From Diogma glabrata (taxonomy: Eukaryota; Arthropoda; Insecta; Diptera; Cylindrotomidae): a stretch of DNA of 64,000 bases. A model generated the notes under the pieces. It saw nothing but the letters and a program-made list of their open reading frames with translations, was not told the origin of the DNA and ran no database searches. Both the position numbers and the translations under genes were made by a program. The stretch spans positions 138,106,439 to 138,170,438 of the forward strand of contig OY856186.1 of assembly GCA_963693315.1 (NCBI GenBank), written 5' to 3'. Below, one piece after another: positions 37,935 through 50,349 of the stretch; position 1 is the stretch's first letter, and each line of letters starts with the position of its first letter.

Positions 37935-39025
37935 CACTTGTGAATTTTGTAGACAAATGGGTGCGACTGAAAAAATAACGGAAAAACATGATTTTGTTAG
38001 AATTTCGACCATAGACTACGATAAAAATATTTTCAAAATTTTTTGGGGTAGTTTTCACCCTTATTTTAAGGGTTATAATAAATTTTAAAACCAAGATTTC
38101 GAGAAATATGTCACGATTTTTTTTCAATTTTTTCTTTAATTTTTTCTTTTAATTGTTTCATTACGATTAATTTTTGTTTTGCGATGGGTATCGACCAGGA
38201 ACAGCCCCAAAAAAAGACCCAAAGGTGAAAAAACGTGGTTTAAGAATACATATTTTCTCATTCTGTGAGATAATCTCGATAACGGTAGATCTTAAGCAAA
38301 AACTATTGCAAATATTTTCGATTTAGAATTTTATGTAGAACACGATGGGATTTTTGAAATTTTAAAATTGGACGGTTTTAGAAAAGTTGGTTGCCATATT
38401 TGATCCGCCATTTTGTTTTTTTAAATTTTTTTAAATCTAAGAATAAACTATTTTTTATCGTTTATTATATCACAGAATGAGAAAATACGCTAAAACCACA
38501 TTTTTTCACCTTTGGGTCTTTTTTTGGGGCAGTTACTGGTCGATGCCCATCACAAAACAAAAATTAATCGTAAGGAAATAAAACAAAGAAAAAATTGAAA
38601 AAAAATCGTGCCGTATTTATCGAAATCTCGGTTTTAAAATTTTAACCTTTAAAATAAGGGTGAAAACTACCCCAAAAATTTTTGGAAATATTTTTATCGT
38701 AATCTATGGTCAAAATTCTAACAAAATCATGTTGTTCCGTTTTTTTTTCAGTCGCACCCATTTGCCTACAAAATTCGCAAGTTTGTTTTTTCACCTTTGG
38801 GTCTTTTTTTGGGGCAGTTCCTGGTCGATGCCCATCGCAAAACAAAAATAAGTCGTAAGGAAATAATTAAAAGAAAAAATTAAAGAAAAACATTGAAAAA
38901 AATCGTGACATATTTCTCGAAGCTCGGTTTTAAAATTTTAACCTTTAAAATAAGGGTGAAAATTACCCCAAAAATTTTTGAAAATATTTTTATCGTAATC
39001 TATGGTCGAAATTCACAAGTTTATG
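37935..39025. repeat. Three-copy inverted/direct repeat (~290 bp unit)
   Basis: One copy in inverted orientation (37935-38240) and two tandem direct copies (38495-38775, 38780-39025). Shared blocks: CCTTTGGGTCTTTTTTTGGG, CGATGCCCATC, and AAATAAGGGTGAAAA followed by ACCCCAAAAATTTTT. Between the inverted copies, 38241-38494 forms the loop. Adjacent to the tandem array on its left; no target duplication identified. Confidence 0.8.
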
Positions 39026-39139
39026 ATCGAGCCAAAAATCGAATTTTGTAAGCGCCACTGACGGCCATGGTGTGGCTTTCAAAAAATCTTCAAAGAAAGT
39101 TGATCAATTGATCAATGGTCATAAACCTTAACTCTCTAT

Positions 39140-39262
39140 AGTTTTTTTTAATAAAATGTGTTGTATAGTAGGCATTACAATATGTGTCACAACAACACAT
39201 AACAACCTTTTAAGACCAAGGTCCCAAAACAACAAGCGTTCTAAGGTGTTGATGGATGCAAA
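39140..39262 (-). repeat. Jockey-type LINE 3' UTR fragment
   Basis: Only the extreme 3' end of the family represented at 28130-28232 and 39991-40652. The minus strand reads GGGACCTTGGTCTTAAAAGG, then ATGTGTTGTTGTGACACATA, ending in an A-rich tail at 39147-39155. A very short 5'-truncated insertion. Confidence 0.8.
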
Positions 39263-39364
39263 TTTGTTTGTTTTATATTTTTTTATCTTCTATAAAGAAA
39301 ACTAAACAGTAAAATAAATCCTATCACATATAAAATATGACATTTTATTTCTATCCATGATTTT

Positions 39365-42300
39365 TTTTTTTAACGGCGTTAATGCTTCATATAGGAGCGT
39401 TGCCAGGCTAATCAGCTTAAATATTCACCACGGTCATTCGCAACAGCGACATAATTACCATGGCAGCCGATTTTTCTAAGGTCGTTTATTACGTCAATCT
39501 CCCATTGTAGTTGTGGTCTACCTCGCGGTCGCCCATTCCCTGGGGTACTAACTTCCTTTTTTCTAATCATTCCAGACTGTGCATCGGCTTGTAGAACATG
39601 CCCAAACCAAGCAATCCTATTAGAACGGATACAGCCTATTATATCAGGACCCTCAAAAAGGTCTCTGATCTCAAAGTTATATCGGGTTCTATACTCTCCA
39701 TCGTCTGTCCTAAGTGGACCAAAAATGTAGCGTAGGATCTTACGCTCAAATACAGATAAACGCGACTCGTCATTTTGTGTAAGGGTCCACGTTTATGACC
39801 CATACATCACAACCGGTCTAATCAATGTCTTGTATAACTTGAGCTTGGTGTTAGTTGATACATACGGTGATCCAAGAAGAGGTTTAATTGAGTAGAAAGT
39901 TCGATTACCTGCAGCGATTCGAGCTTTTATATCTGTAAGTATGCTCGTACTCGTACACAGCATTGAGAGTTCTGTACTGTCATTTTGCATAGTTTTTTTT
40001 TTTTTTTTTTTTTTTAATAAGAAGTGTTGTGTAGTAGGAATTACAAAATGTGTCACAACAACACATAGATACCTTTTAAGACGTAGGTCCCACAACAACA
40101 TGCGTCTTGAGGTATAGGTGGACGCTTTTTTTAAATCTTTGTAGATTGAAAGCACTCGAGACTATTGATTCGGGCAAAGCATTCCATGTGTACGATGTAC
40201 GCACAAAGAAATCTCTTTGCATTCTATTACTATGACAGTGAGTAATCTCGACAGTTCGACCGCCCGCACAAACCGATTGACGAGTAAAACGGGGAAAAAC
40301 ATATGTCTGAGGCATTATGGACCTGATTTCATCCGAGCACTGCTGGTGACGATATTTATAAAAAACAACAAGATCAGCAACAGTGCGACGATGTTGCAGG
40401 GAATCAAGACCTAATGTTAAATCTCGATCACCAACAATTCGTATAGCTCGCTTTTGAACAGAGTCCAAAAGAGCCAGGATAGTAACAGATGCAGCGCCCC
40501 AAACTTGACAACAATACTCCATACAGGGACGAATATAGGACTTATAAATGTGAAGTAATTGATGCGGAGTAAAATATTTTTTACATCTATTGAGGAGGCC
40601 GAGTTTTCTTGACGCGCTCTTTGCCATGGCCATTATATGATCGTTCCAGAGTAAGTGACACCAGTTTACCAGGAATTCCCATTGACACCAGAGCAGACCA
40701 TAGAGTTTCTCGTTCGAGAGAGTCGTAGGCCTGCCTGAAATCAATGAAGAGTTGGTGCACAGGTGTATTGAAATTTGGCACTTTTCCAAAATCATACTTA
40801 TCGAAAAAAGTGCATCGGTGGTGCCTCGGCCCCGCTGTAAACCACACTGATATTCTCCAAACAGTTGTTCAGCAAAAGGATTGATTTTGGATAGCAAAAT
40901 GTAGGAAAAGATCTTATATGCTGTGCAGAGTAGAGCAATTCCTCTGTAGTTTGCACATTGTAGGCGATTACCTTTTTTATGGATTGGTATCAGCATAGCT
41001 GTGTTCCAGTCCTGTGGCATGGTTTCAGTCCTCCAGATCATTTGAACAAGCTCAAACAATCTTAAGGATAGAGTTTCACCACCATGTACAATCCTTTCGG
41101 ATGTTATATCGTCGATACCAGGTGCTTTATTGCATTTTGATTTTGGCCGCTGCTTCGAATTCCTCTTTGGTTGGTTTGTCTACATGTACTTTTGACGCAC
41201 AAATAAGCTTTGCTCGTCGCCCGACTTGTTGCTGGTCACCTAAGTTGAAAGATTCTCAAAATAAGCGGCCCAAGTATCTAAAATATTTTTAAGGTCTACT
41301 CGTAGCTCCTCATCTTCGTTTTGAATAGCAGTCGATCTAGCTTGAGGGCCCTTCTTTAAGGTTTAACCTGTTGAAAGAAGTTACGCGATTGTTCTTTGTG
41401 AATGTTCTTTATTGAAGCTTTCAATCTCCTCACACTTTCCTTTCCACTATTCTCGCTTCTTCCGTCTACATAGTTTTGTAACGGCTTGTCTTGCTTGTTT
41501 ATAGTTCTCCTTCGTGGACCTGGTGTTGCGTCCTTGTAGACACTTCAGATAGCAATCTCTTTTGTATTGAATAGCGTCAAGACATGCTTGATCCATCCAT
41601 GGCTTCTGCGAGTGGTTTTGTAGTGGTCCAAGTATTCCCTCAGCAGTGTTTAAAACAACATCTTTGAGCAAATACCATGACTTATCGACGTCTCCATTAA
41701 TGGTTTCTGATTTATCCAATGTTTTGTCAATATGGTTTTGACATCTTTCTTCTGTTTCAGCATTTTTAGTGATGAGATATTAAAACGTTTCCGTTTATTG
41801 AATTTCGGAATGCTTGGATTTGAGAAGTGGAACCAATTATTTTAGCACATGCAAGAAAGTGATCACTTTCAATGTATGCACCTCTAAAGGATCGCATATC
41901 CAGAACACTCGAGGAGAAACGTACTATAACTAGCACGTGATCAATTTGATTTCGAGTATTTCCATTCGGTGAAACCAAGTCTGTTTATGAATCGATCGAT
42001 GCGGAAAGAACGTACTGGCAATTCCCAAATTTTATGATAATGCAAACTCAGTAATTCTCTCACCATTATCATTCAAATTCAAATGCAGACTGTTGGGTCC
42101 ACCACATTTCCACAAGAGATATCTCTTCCAATTTGCCTATTAAAGTCACCAAGAACCATAATGAAGTCGCGTGTTGGTGTTTGTTTCATAACCTCTTCTA
42201 TTTTAATGTAGAAAGTATCCTTCTCGTCGACGGTCTTAGCTTCAGTAGATGCATGCACGGCAATAAGAGAAATATTGTTATATACACCACGTACACGTAG

Positions 42301-42650
42301 GTAGCAGATCCTCTCACTGACCGGGATAAATTTCATCACGGCTTCTTGTATGCGTGCACCAACAAGAAAGCCAGTTCCAAATTCTCTCCGAGAAGGATGA
42401 CCACTGCAGTATAGAGAGTGACTATCCAAATCTTGTTTTTTATTATTGGTTGTCTAATTTCTTGCAAAGCTATGATATCCATCCCATACCTCTCAGCCTC
42501 TGTTTCTAGACTTATAAGAGCATCAGGAGCGCTCACGCTACGCACGTTCCACGTTCTGATTCGGTTGTCTGGTCCCTTTTCACTTCCAGGTAAAATTCTG
42601 TTTTGTCCGGGTCTGATATTCTTTCTAATTTCCAAATTTAACAAATAATT
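39365..42650 (-). pseudogene. RTE-type LINE (endonuclease-reverse transcriptase), disrupted
   Basis: Minus-strand single-ORF LINE. 42644-42080 holds the APE endonuclease N-terminal part (RIRTWNVRSVSAPDALISLE, IIALQEIR, FIMVLGDFNRQIG); 41978-41830 its C-terminal part (NTRNQIDHVLV, ESDHFLACAK). A linker spans 41720-41060. The RT starts at 41059 (MLIPIHKKGNRLQCANYRGI, FGEYQCGLQRGRGTTD, FIDFRQAYDSLERETLW) and is cut at about 40652 by a Jockey-type insertion. The region with the catalytic YADD is missing. The thumb and C-terminus resume at 39990-39410 (KLKLYKTLIRPVVMYGS, then after a stop TWTLTQNDESRLSVFERKIL, and NRIAWFGHVLQAD). Several frameshifts plus the nonsense codon make it inactive. Confidence 0.9.
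39991..40652 (-). mobile_element. Jockey-type LINE 3' end nested in the RTE element
   Basis: On the minus strand from about 40652 the frame switches to LWNDHIMAMAKSASRKLGLL, then KSYIRPCMEYCCQVWGAASV, LDSVQKRAIRIVGD, LDSLQHRRTVADLVV and WNALPESIV, ending at the stop near 40076. A 3' UTR follows, then a poly-A tail (T-run 39991-40014 on plus). The closest relative in this window is 27540-28232, but this copy has an intact frame. About 660 bp, 5'-truncated; the junction is accompanied by loss of RTE sequence. Confidence 0.85.
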
Positions 42651-43060
42651 TTTTCCGGGGTTAGGTTGTTAACCTTAGGCGCAAACCAAAATTGTCGTAA
42701 AAGGGTCGTTTCTGCATCTTAAGGTTGCCAGAAACAACCTTTTTACACGTTTATATAGCGAGCCGCTTGATCCAAGACAGACGCCCGCTTCAAGCCGCCC
42801 CTAACATGGAGAACAGACGCTTGAGTCGCATTGGTTTTAAGGCGACAATATGCCGTGATGTACCGTCATTGGCTTAGCAGTTTTTACTCTGCTTGTTTCC
42901 GATACACCAACCTAATTCTGTCAGCATATCCTAGGCAGCACGGCGTGGATGTCCAATTTCGGATTTTCGCTACCCTTGATAGGATAGGAGAGAAAAAAAT
43001 CTATGATAGGATAGAAATAATAATAATAAAATAAAAGATTACTTGGTCATTTGTATTAAA
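42651..43060 (-). other. Probable 5' UTR of the RTE element
   Basis: Moderately GC-rich DNA directly upstream of the endonuclease start, unlike the AT-rich surroundings, ending in a GATAGGATAGAAATAATAA simple run near 43000-43030. No coding. Assigned by position and composition only. Confidence 0.4.
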
Positions 43061-43089
43061 GGTAAATCGTATTGTTATAAAGGTAATTT

Positions 43090-43450
43090 GTATTAACAAT
43101 ATGCAGGAACAAAACTAAAATATGGTTGCCAATAATCGAGTGGCATATTGCCAGCTAGTGGCATATTACCCTATCATGCGACGCACTTTCTTCCTCAATG
43201 ATAAAGCCAACACATAGAATTATATGCAAGCTCGATTTTTCGAGTAAACAATAACGTTGCATCATCAAGGAATACTTCATATCTAAGATTGAGAGTGCTA
43301 CCGTTGACTGAATAGAGTTCATCCGCCAGCACCCCTAAGATATTACCTTGGCTAGTGATATCTCACTACTATTGCCAGTGGCATGTGATATCTCACGTTA
43401 GCTCGTATGCCAATAGCAGGGACTGGATTAGGCGGGGTTGTCACACTCGT
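43090..43450. repeat. Dispersed repeat shared with 60640-60815
   Basis: Contains CCGCCAGCACCCCTAA, TGATATCTCAC and GCCAATAGCAGG in the order found, inverted, at 60690-60790. Also repeated GTGGCATATT words near 43141-43170. Identity unknown. Confidence 0.6.
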
Positions 43451-43596
43451 AGATAAAAAATTAAAAAAAATTTTCAAATAAAAAAAATTGATCCCTCCAT
43501 GCGGAGGTTAGCGTCGTTTCTTCTGATATTCGGAGACGTAAATCTATAATTTATTTTATTTCATACTGATATCTAAAACGACATTTTTCGATTATT

Positions 43597-43765
43597 TATG
43601 GTACAAAAAGTTGAATTTTAACGTCCTAGGACTTTATAAAATTTTATAAAGTCCTAGGACGTTAAAGTTCAACTTTTTGTACCATAAACGTTGAACTTTA
43701 ACGTCCTAGGACTTTATAAACATTTTTAAAGTCCTAGGACGTTAAAGTACAACTTTTTGAGCAAA
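43597..43765. repeat. Two consecutive hairpins built on GTCCTAGGAC
   Basis: Hairpin 1 spans 43597-43686 and hairpin 2 about 43690-43753. Each has inverted arms containing TTTAACGTCCTAGGAC, so the palindrome CCTAGG occurs four times in about 110 bp. Loops are only a few bases of A/T. Arms are almost perfect. Confidence 0.85.
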
Positions 43766-45400
43766 ATTTAAAAGTCATTTCTTTTTATTTTAATAAATCT
43801 CCAGTATGAAATAAAATTTTGTATTTACCTCAAACGAAAGTGTTTTTAAAGGTACTCACTAGTAAACAACTAGCTCGTCCTTTAAGTTTCACTTTTCGTT
43901 CTAGATAAATAAATAACTATTGTTTAAAACTAAAGAATGCCTAACTTTAAATAAAAACAAAATAGATACTGAATGTAACAGTTTTGTAAAATAAATTAAA
44001 ATCTTAAAAAATTTCAAATATAAATTCATATTTTAATGTGAATTGTTTTCAGATCACACACAAACAAAAACACTTTAATTTTTTTAGCAAAATTGTTTAG
44101 AAAACACTTACGAAAACCTCATGAAAAAACTTATTTCAACAGATATGTTCATTATTTTAATGGTCAGGCTGTTGTTCTTGTTCGAAATATCAACAGACAT
44201 GTCTGTTAAATTTACTAATGTATGTTAAAAATTGTTGATAAAATAAATCAATAGACCAGACCACCTGTTGTTGAATTTAACGAACAATTTGTAGGATCAA
44301 AATCAACCGAAATGTATGTTGAATGTGAATCATCGGAGAGTTCTGTTAATTTTAGTTATAATTTTTTTTTCAGTGTATGAAATGATAATGTGAGTTGTGG
44401 TCTGACATATCTAGCAATTCGAACGGCATTCTCACTATTTTTGATCAGATCAATTAGTTTCTGTTTTGTTTGCTTTAAAGAAAGATATTCTTGAATCCAC
44501 TTACAATCTACTAGATATTATAATATAATCTTTATCCTTGAGTTTCATGGAACAGTAGTTTAGCATATGGTTCGTAGTTTCTTTCCACATTTTTAGAGAA
44601 TTTCTTTTCAGCATACAAGACGGTTGGTCAACTTAGTGAAGCTGATTGTGTTCCTTGATCCTCTATGCATCAAACCTCCAGTTATTTATAGTATTATGAT
44701 TACTTTGATTTAACAATGATTCATGTTAAATGTTAAATGAACGACCTTCGCTTGGCTCATCCGATTAAATACCCTAATGAATAATCTGTTGTTCCATGTA
44801 AGAAAATGATAAGCTATTGCCAAATGTCAACTGCCAACGCTTCCATAAGTGGTGAAGACGAACAAAGATTGCCAAGCCGAATATACAATTTCAATGACAA
44901 CAAAATTATTTATTATCAAATATAATTTACATCACATAATCCAAATGTATCTCTAAAGAAAAAAAGAAAATAAATTTCTTAAGAATGGTTAGACGGAAAA
45001 GAAATATGTTTTTCTATTTAGTTTTCTATTTAGAAAACACAAATTAAAATTGTTTAAATAATTCACTGTTTTCTTGTGATTAACATGAAACTGAACTTTT
45101 CACAAATAAAAAAAATTGTATAACGAAACACAAGTTTTTTGTTTTAAAAATAAACAGAAAAATCTTCATTTTCTGAAGAGCCTAAGTAGTTCTTATTCAT
45201 TTCATCTTCGTTTCATTAAAATTTTATTGTGATTTGTGAGAATTATGAAATGATCTTCTGTTTTCACTTGAACGAAGAATGGAGTAGAGGAAACTGGAGA
45301 CATAACTCATTTGAATCCTTTTGAATTATTTAAATAAAGTACTATATGCTTATTTAATGTTTTTCTTGCATTTATTTGTTTTGTGGTGTTATGTTTTAGG
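43766..45400. other. No confident gene; AT-rich, one weak open stretch
   Basis: On the minus strand around 44530-44380 an open stretch reads CKWIQEYLSLKQTKQKLIDL and continues ARYVRPQL, with another short frame near 44640-44550. No family recognised, and they may be fragments of an unknown element. Nothing else was seen up to the N gap. Confidence 0.3.
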
Positions 45401-45600
45401 NNNNNNNNNNNNNNNNNNNNNNNNNNNNNNNNNNNNNNNNNNNNNNNNNNNNNNNNNNNNNNNNNNNNNNNNNNNNNNNNNNNNNNNNNNNNNNNNNNNN
45501 NNNNNNNNNNNNNNNNNNNNNNNNNNNNNNNNNNNNNNNNNNNNNNNNNNNNNNNNNNNNNNNNNNNNNNNNNNNNNNNNNNNNNNNNNNNNNNNNNNNN
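45401..45600. other. Assembly gap of exactly 200 N
   Basis: Second 200-N placeholder. The sequence resumes inside an AG microsatellite, so the gap probably reflects collapse at that repeat. Confidence 0.95.

Positions 45601-45669
<69 letters not shown>
45601..45669. repeat. (AG)n microsatellite
   Basis: At least 34 perfect AG units adjoining the gap; the true array is longer. Frames read through it (Arg-Glu or Ser-Leu repeats) are not genes. Confidence 0.98.
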
Positions 45670-45672
<3 letters not shown>

Positions 45673-46920
45673 ATTCCATGGTTTCAAAACAATTTTGGTA
45701 TAAAACAAACTAGGCCACTGTATGTTGCTTAAATTTTTTTATACGTCGTTTGATGTTTAGACTAAATATTTGTATTTCTGTTACTGCCAAATAAGAAATA
45801 AGTTATTGTAAATGACTAATTTATATTAAATATTAAAAATATATTTGTTCATTTCTTAATTCGATTTATAATGTTAAAAGATACATATATGTACATTCAA
45901 AAATTTTATTTTTCTAAATCAAAATGAAAAATGAAAATGGATGAAAATCGAATACTGATAAATATCTTTAATTTAATAAAATATCAAATTTGTTTAGTTG
46001 TTCGATTATTTTTATATATATTTGGATTATGTAGTTTTTGTTCTTTTCCAAAAACAGAAGAGAAAAGACGAGAAAATTGGAAATATATGTTGCCGTAAAA
46101 ATATCAAATTATATTTGATTTACATACCTATAGTAGGGAAAAATGAATATAATTTTTTCATAACTTCACCAGATGTAATAAACAAAAAATATTAAAATTA
46201 TTATTATAAATAACGAGAATTTTATTTAAATTATTTCTAATTTAGTTTAATCTTTTATTTTATTAACTCAACAGTTTCTTCATTAAATTTTCACATCGTT
46301 AACGTTCCTTAAATTTTTTTTGCTGATTTGTACCTTTTTGCTAATTCTTCTTCAAAAATGATAATAATAAAAATATTTTTATTAAACAAAAAAATTTAAA
46401 CATAATATTTTATTTTCTTCTTTATAACATTTTATTTTCATCAGTCAATTAATTTTTATCATCAACAATAACCGTAAAAGAAATTGGGGGTAATTTCTAA
46501 AAATTAAAAAAAAATTGCTATGCAGACAAATTGGACGGGAAACTAGTTTGTTTTTGGAAATGATGATTATTTGGTATGGATGATGGTGTTACGTTAGAAA
46601 TAAACGTTAACTAGAAAATTGATTCAAAAAATAATAGACGAACTGCGTTGACTAACAAAACAGTCGTATATCTATAACAATGCTCGTAAGTGAGTTTTAG
46701 TTAGCATGGCAAAATAAATGTTTTTGTAACAATCACTTTTATCGTATGCAAAACAAAAATCATAAAATTTACTATTAGAATTTTGCAGTTTATTGGTCTA
46801 CATAAAAATTCGGAACACGTATTTCTTCAATTCAAAGCAATTCAAGCACCTGAATGTTATCAATTTTATAACACCACTCAATAAACATATCAAAAATATT
46901 TTCAAAAAATAACTTTAAAA
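45670..46920. other. No gene; AT-rich
   Basis: No recognised repeat or coding sequence. Confidence 0.4.
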
Positions 46921-47501
46921 AAAAAAAAGAACCGACTTCAGAAAAAACAAAAGAGGCACAAAAAAGTGAAAAATATCTCAATTGTTGGTTTTAGAAACAA
47001 AAGTACGTTACATTTTGATTAATTTAATTTAATTATACCTTACTATAGACAAAAAAATTACGCTATTATACAAAGTTACTATATTAAAATAGTTACTTTT
47101 TATTATAATTATTATAGTTATTATAGTTGTTATAATAGTTATTATATATTAAAAGTTATTTGTAGTACAAAACTGTTGGAAATCGGTGCCAAGCCCGAGA
47201 CATATTAGTCGGTTTTTCGTCAATGTGGCACCGACTTCGAACAGTTTTGTACTACAAATAACTTTTAAAATATAGTAACTATTATAACAATTATAATAAC
47301 TATTATAATTATAATAAAAAGTAACTATTTTAATATAGTAACTTTGTATAATAGCGTAATTTTTTTGTCTATAGTAAGGTATAATTAAATTAAATTAATC
47401 AAAATGTAACGTATTTTTGTTTCTAAAACCAACAATTGAGTTATTTTTCACTTTTTTGTGCCTCTTTTGTTTTTTCTGAAGTCGGTTCTATTTTTTTTTA
47501 A
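46921..47501. repeat. 580-bp palindrome with ACCGACTTC ends
   Basis: Arms 46921-47177 and 47240-47501 match almost perfectly, and pairing continues into the centre (TCGGTGCCA / TGGCACCGA), leaving a loop of about 35 bp around 47211. The arms contain ATTAT/ATAAT microsatellite-like runs near the centre. Outer ends carry GAACCGACTTCAG and its inverse CTGAAGTCGGTTC. Confidence 0.85.
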
Positions 47502-48610
47502 AAAGTTATTTTATTTTTTTATTTTTAGTTTAGTAATAAGGCAAATGTCGGCTAGAAAGTGTTCTAAAAGTAATAACTTCAAATGCCGAAAAATTTTCAT
47601 CAGCAGAGTTTACAATTTTATTCTATTTGAGCACTCTTTGCATTTCATAAAAATTTTACTCACAGGATAAAATTTTTTTAATTTATTTTGCTGCTTTACT
47701 TTTAGGAGCGATATTTTATTTTTTTAAATTTCATTCCTTTGGAAATGATCATAATTTTATTTTTATAATATACGTAGCAGAAGAGAATTAATATTTTTTT
47801 TATCTTACGCATCTTGTATTTTTGTCTTTCTGTTACTTTCTTTTCTCTTTGTTTTCATAACAATACTTACATAATTAAATTAGAAAAACATCAAATAGAA
47901 AAGATAAGAAAGGAATATTTTTGCATGCCCTTACAAAAAATAAAATAAAAAAACAAAGGTGATAATATAGGAAGTACCTCTAAAAATATTCTTACAGAAC
48001 GAATGTATTCTTTTTTTTGTTTTCTTTGTTACTCTTATGAAGGAAACTATCAAATTTAAAAAAAAAGATTGAAATGTATGTTCATTTGAAAGAAAATATT
48101 AATTTTAATTTAGGAGCAAGAAAGACATTTTTATTTTTTCGCTCCTATGATTATATATGATATATTTTTTTATTATCACTCGCTCCGAAAGTATGGAGTG
48201 AAGGAGTGATATTAGGAGCATTTTAAACACTGTTCATCAGTGAAAATCTATTAATTATGGTTTTGCGATTTTTTGCACAAACGCCATACATATTTCCCGT
48301 GATAGAAAATTATTTACGATAACCTTGACAAGTATAGCAATATAATACTGCCCAAAACATCCAAACAGATTAATATGTTTTGACGAAATCAGCGAAAATG
48401 CAATAAAAATATGGTTTTTTCTAATTTTCTGAATAACGGTATTTTTCACATCATAGAAAAAATTATGGGACCCTCTGGAATGAACCCAAATAGAATAAAA
48501 TTTAAATCATCCAAATCGAACGAGCCGTTTTTGAGAAATCGGTGTACATACATAAAAAAACCTACAGTGAAACACAGAACCTCCTTCTTTTTTGAAGTCG
48601 GTTAAAAATT
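47502..48610. repeat. AT-rich DNA ending in a GAAGTCGGTT terminus
   Basis: No gene. The stretch 48390-48606 ends CCTCCTTCTTTTTTGAAGTC then GGTTA. This resembles the end of widespread insect repeats that start AACCGACTTCAAAAAAG. With the same motif at 46930, one element may span 46925-48606, with the palindrome as its left part. Not proven. Confidence 0.4.
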
Positions 48611-49815
48611 ATGATTCTTCTAAAACAGCTAAAGTTGATTCGAGAACTCTAATCCAGTAGCCCTATTCCGGTACATCGTGAAATAGGAATTGAGAAAAAA
48701 ATTATAGCAATTTTTCATAACTAGTATTCCGTGTCGCGGGAAATAGCAAATTCGTATTAGAAATAATTTCTTTTATTCTCTTTCATTTAATAATTTCAGC
48801 TTTATTTGTATGTTTTTTCCATAAAAATAGTGTGTATTATTGTATTGTTTTCTAACCTATAGCCTAATGAACTTAACCTATTGCCTAATGAAAATTTTCC
48901 TATAAAAACATTATCATTATTCAATTGATATGATTCCAATTGGTCAAATTGTTTTGATTTTATTAAAATTATTTTCAAATTATAATCACAATGGCTTTGA
49001 ATTGATACGTTTTGTTCAAAAATCAATTTTTAAGTTAAATTCTCTTATTTCGTTTAGTTGAATTTGGTTGATTGCATGGGATGGGGTTTTTTTATCATCG
49101 GTTTTTTTTTAATCAGAAATTTGATTTATCAATTAAAACAATAAAGATTTATTGTTTTATTTGAAGAAAATATTTTTATTTTATATAATACACAATTCTT
49201 TGTCAGAGAATAAAGTAGTGTAATCAATTCGTGTGTAATGTATTTTATTCTCTCGCTTGAGACTTTTGCTTGAGAATAAACTATTTCATTACACACTGAT
49301 AGATTAAAATACTATATTTCATTTATTGTACTTTTTTTCAATACTCAATGCAAAGGAAATGCCGTAATAGGCTTACAGTTCCATTTATCATATCAATTGA
49401 ACATCAAAAAATTTTGTCAAATAGTTTAAATGCTATATAGAACTATTATATTATTTAAGACAGTAATATGGTTGCTTAAACATTTAAACCTTCGATAACT
49501 ATTTTAATTCTCCATTTAACTAGTTTTGCGTTTATTTATCCTTATTGGACCTTTAAATAAAGCATCTAGAATCAAATAAGTTCTCATATTTTGTCATTCA
49601 ATTAATTCTTTGCTTGTATATGTCAAAAAAATAGATCCTTCATGTGTTTATGAGCGCAAATTGGGGGATATTTTGAAAATTATGATATCGAAAAACTTCA
49701 AAGATTCTTCTTAAAAAAGCTACTCTGTCTTCCATAAAGTACCCCAAATTACATGTGATTTTTAAAATGCAGTGTTACTAGACTTCACGTTTATACTCTA
49801 AAACTATAACATATT
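48611..49815. other. No gene; one small hairpin at 49232-49306
   Basis: The inverted pair GTGTGTAATG...TTATTCTC / GAGAATAA...CATTACACAC has a ~15-bp loop, a possible tiny MITE. The rest is AT-rich with nothing recognised. Confidence 0.4.
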
Positions 49816-50349
49816 AATTTTGTCATTAGAACTTTGTAACTTCACTAAAATTTTAATTGACAAAAAGTTGTCCTCTATGAGCGATTGGGTACAATGGGCA
49901 GAAAGATGTGGCAGTACCTTTTACGTAAATAATGTAACACTGGATGAACTTAAAACGGACTTATTAGAAATACTTCGGCCACTGACAGAAACACACAAAA
50001 CAGAGTTTACAAACCAAGGCAAAAACGCTATGCTACTTAAAGAATACAGATTACTCGGATCACGCAGCCGGCGTTTCTTTACATAAAATGGCGCATTGGT
50101 GTTTCTTTACATAAAATGATGGTACTCTTTAAAACTCGCGGAGCACTTATAAATGTTAACGCACGCGCATTTCAGACACAATATAGTGAAATCTGTTCAT
50201 TATGTAGTCTAAATGAAATAGAAAACGTTGCTCATTTTGTTGCTGTTTGTCCCGTGCTATATCACATTCATAGGAAATATTTTGGTGCACGAATATTAAA
50301 CCAACCGGTCAAAGAATATTTAAATGAAAAAAACTTTTCTAAAATGTAA
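49816..50349 (+). pseudogene. LINE pol C-terminal fragment with CCHC-type motif
   Basis: Two open pieces. 49820-50086 reads LSSMSDWVQWAERCG followed by a helical linker. After a local disruption containing a ~20-bp duplication (TTTCTTTACATAAAATGGC then repeated TTTCTTTACATAAAATG), 50116-50349 gives MVLFKTRGALINVNARAF then CSLCSLNEIENVAHFVAVCP. The C-x2-C-x8-H-x4-C spacing before CP is the C-terminal zinc-binding motif of many LINE RTs. The upstream RT domain is absent (5' truncation). A poly-A tail is not evident. Confidence 0.7.

Noticed and set aside
45321..45713. Open frames of Arg-Glu or Ser-Leu repeats
   Set aside because: Direct translation of the AG microsatellite and the N gap.
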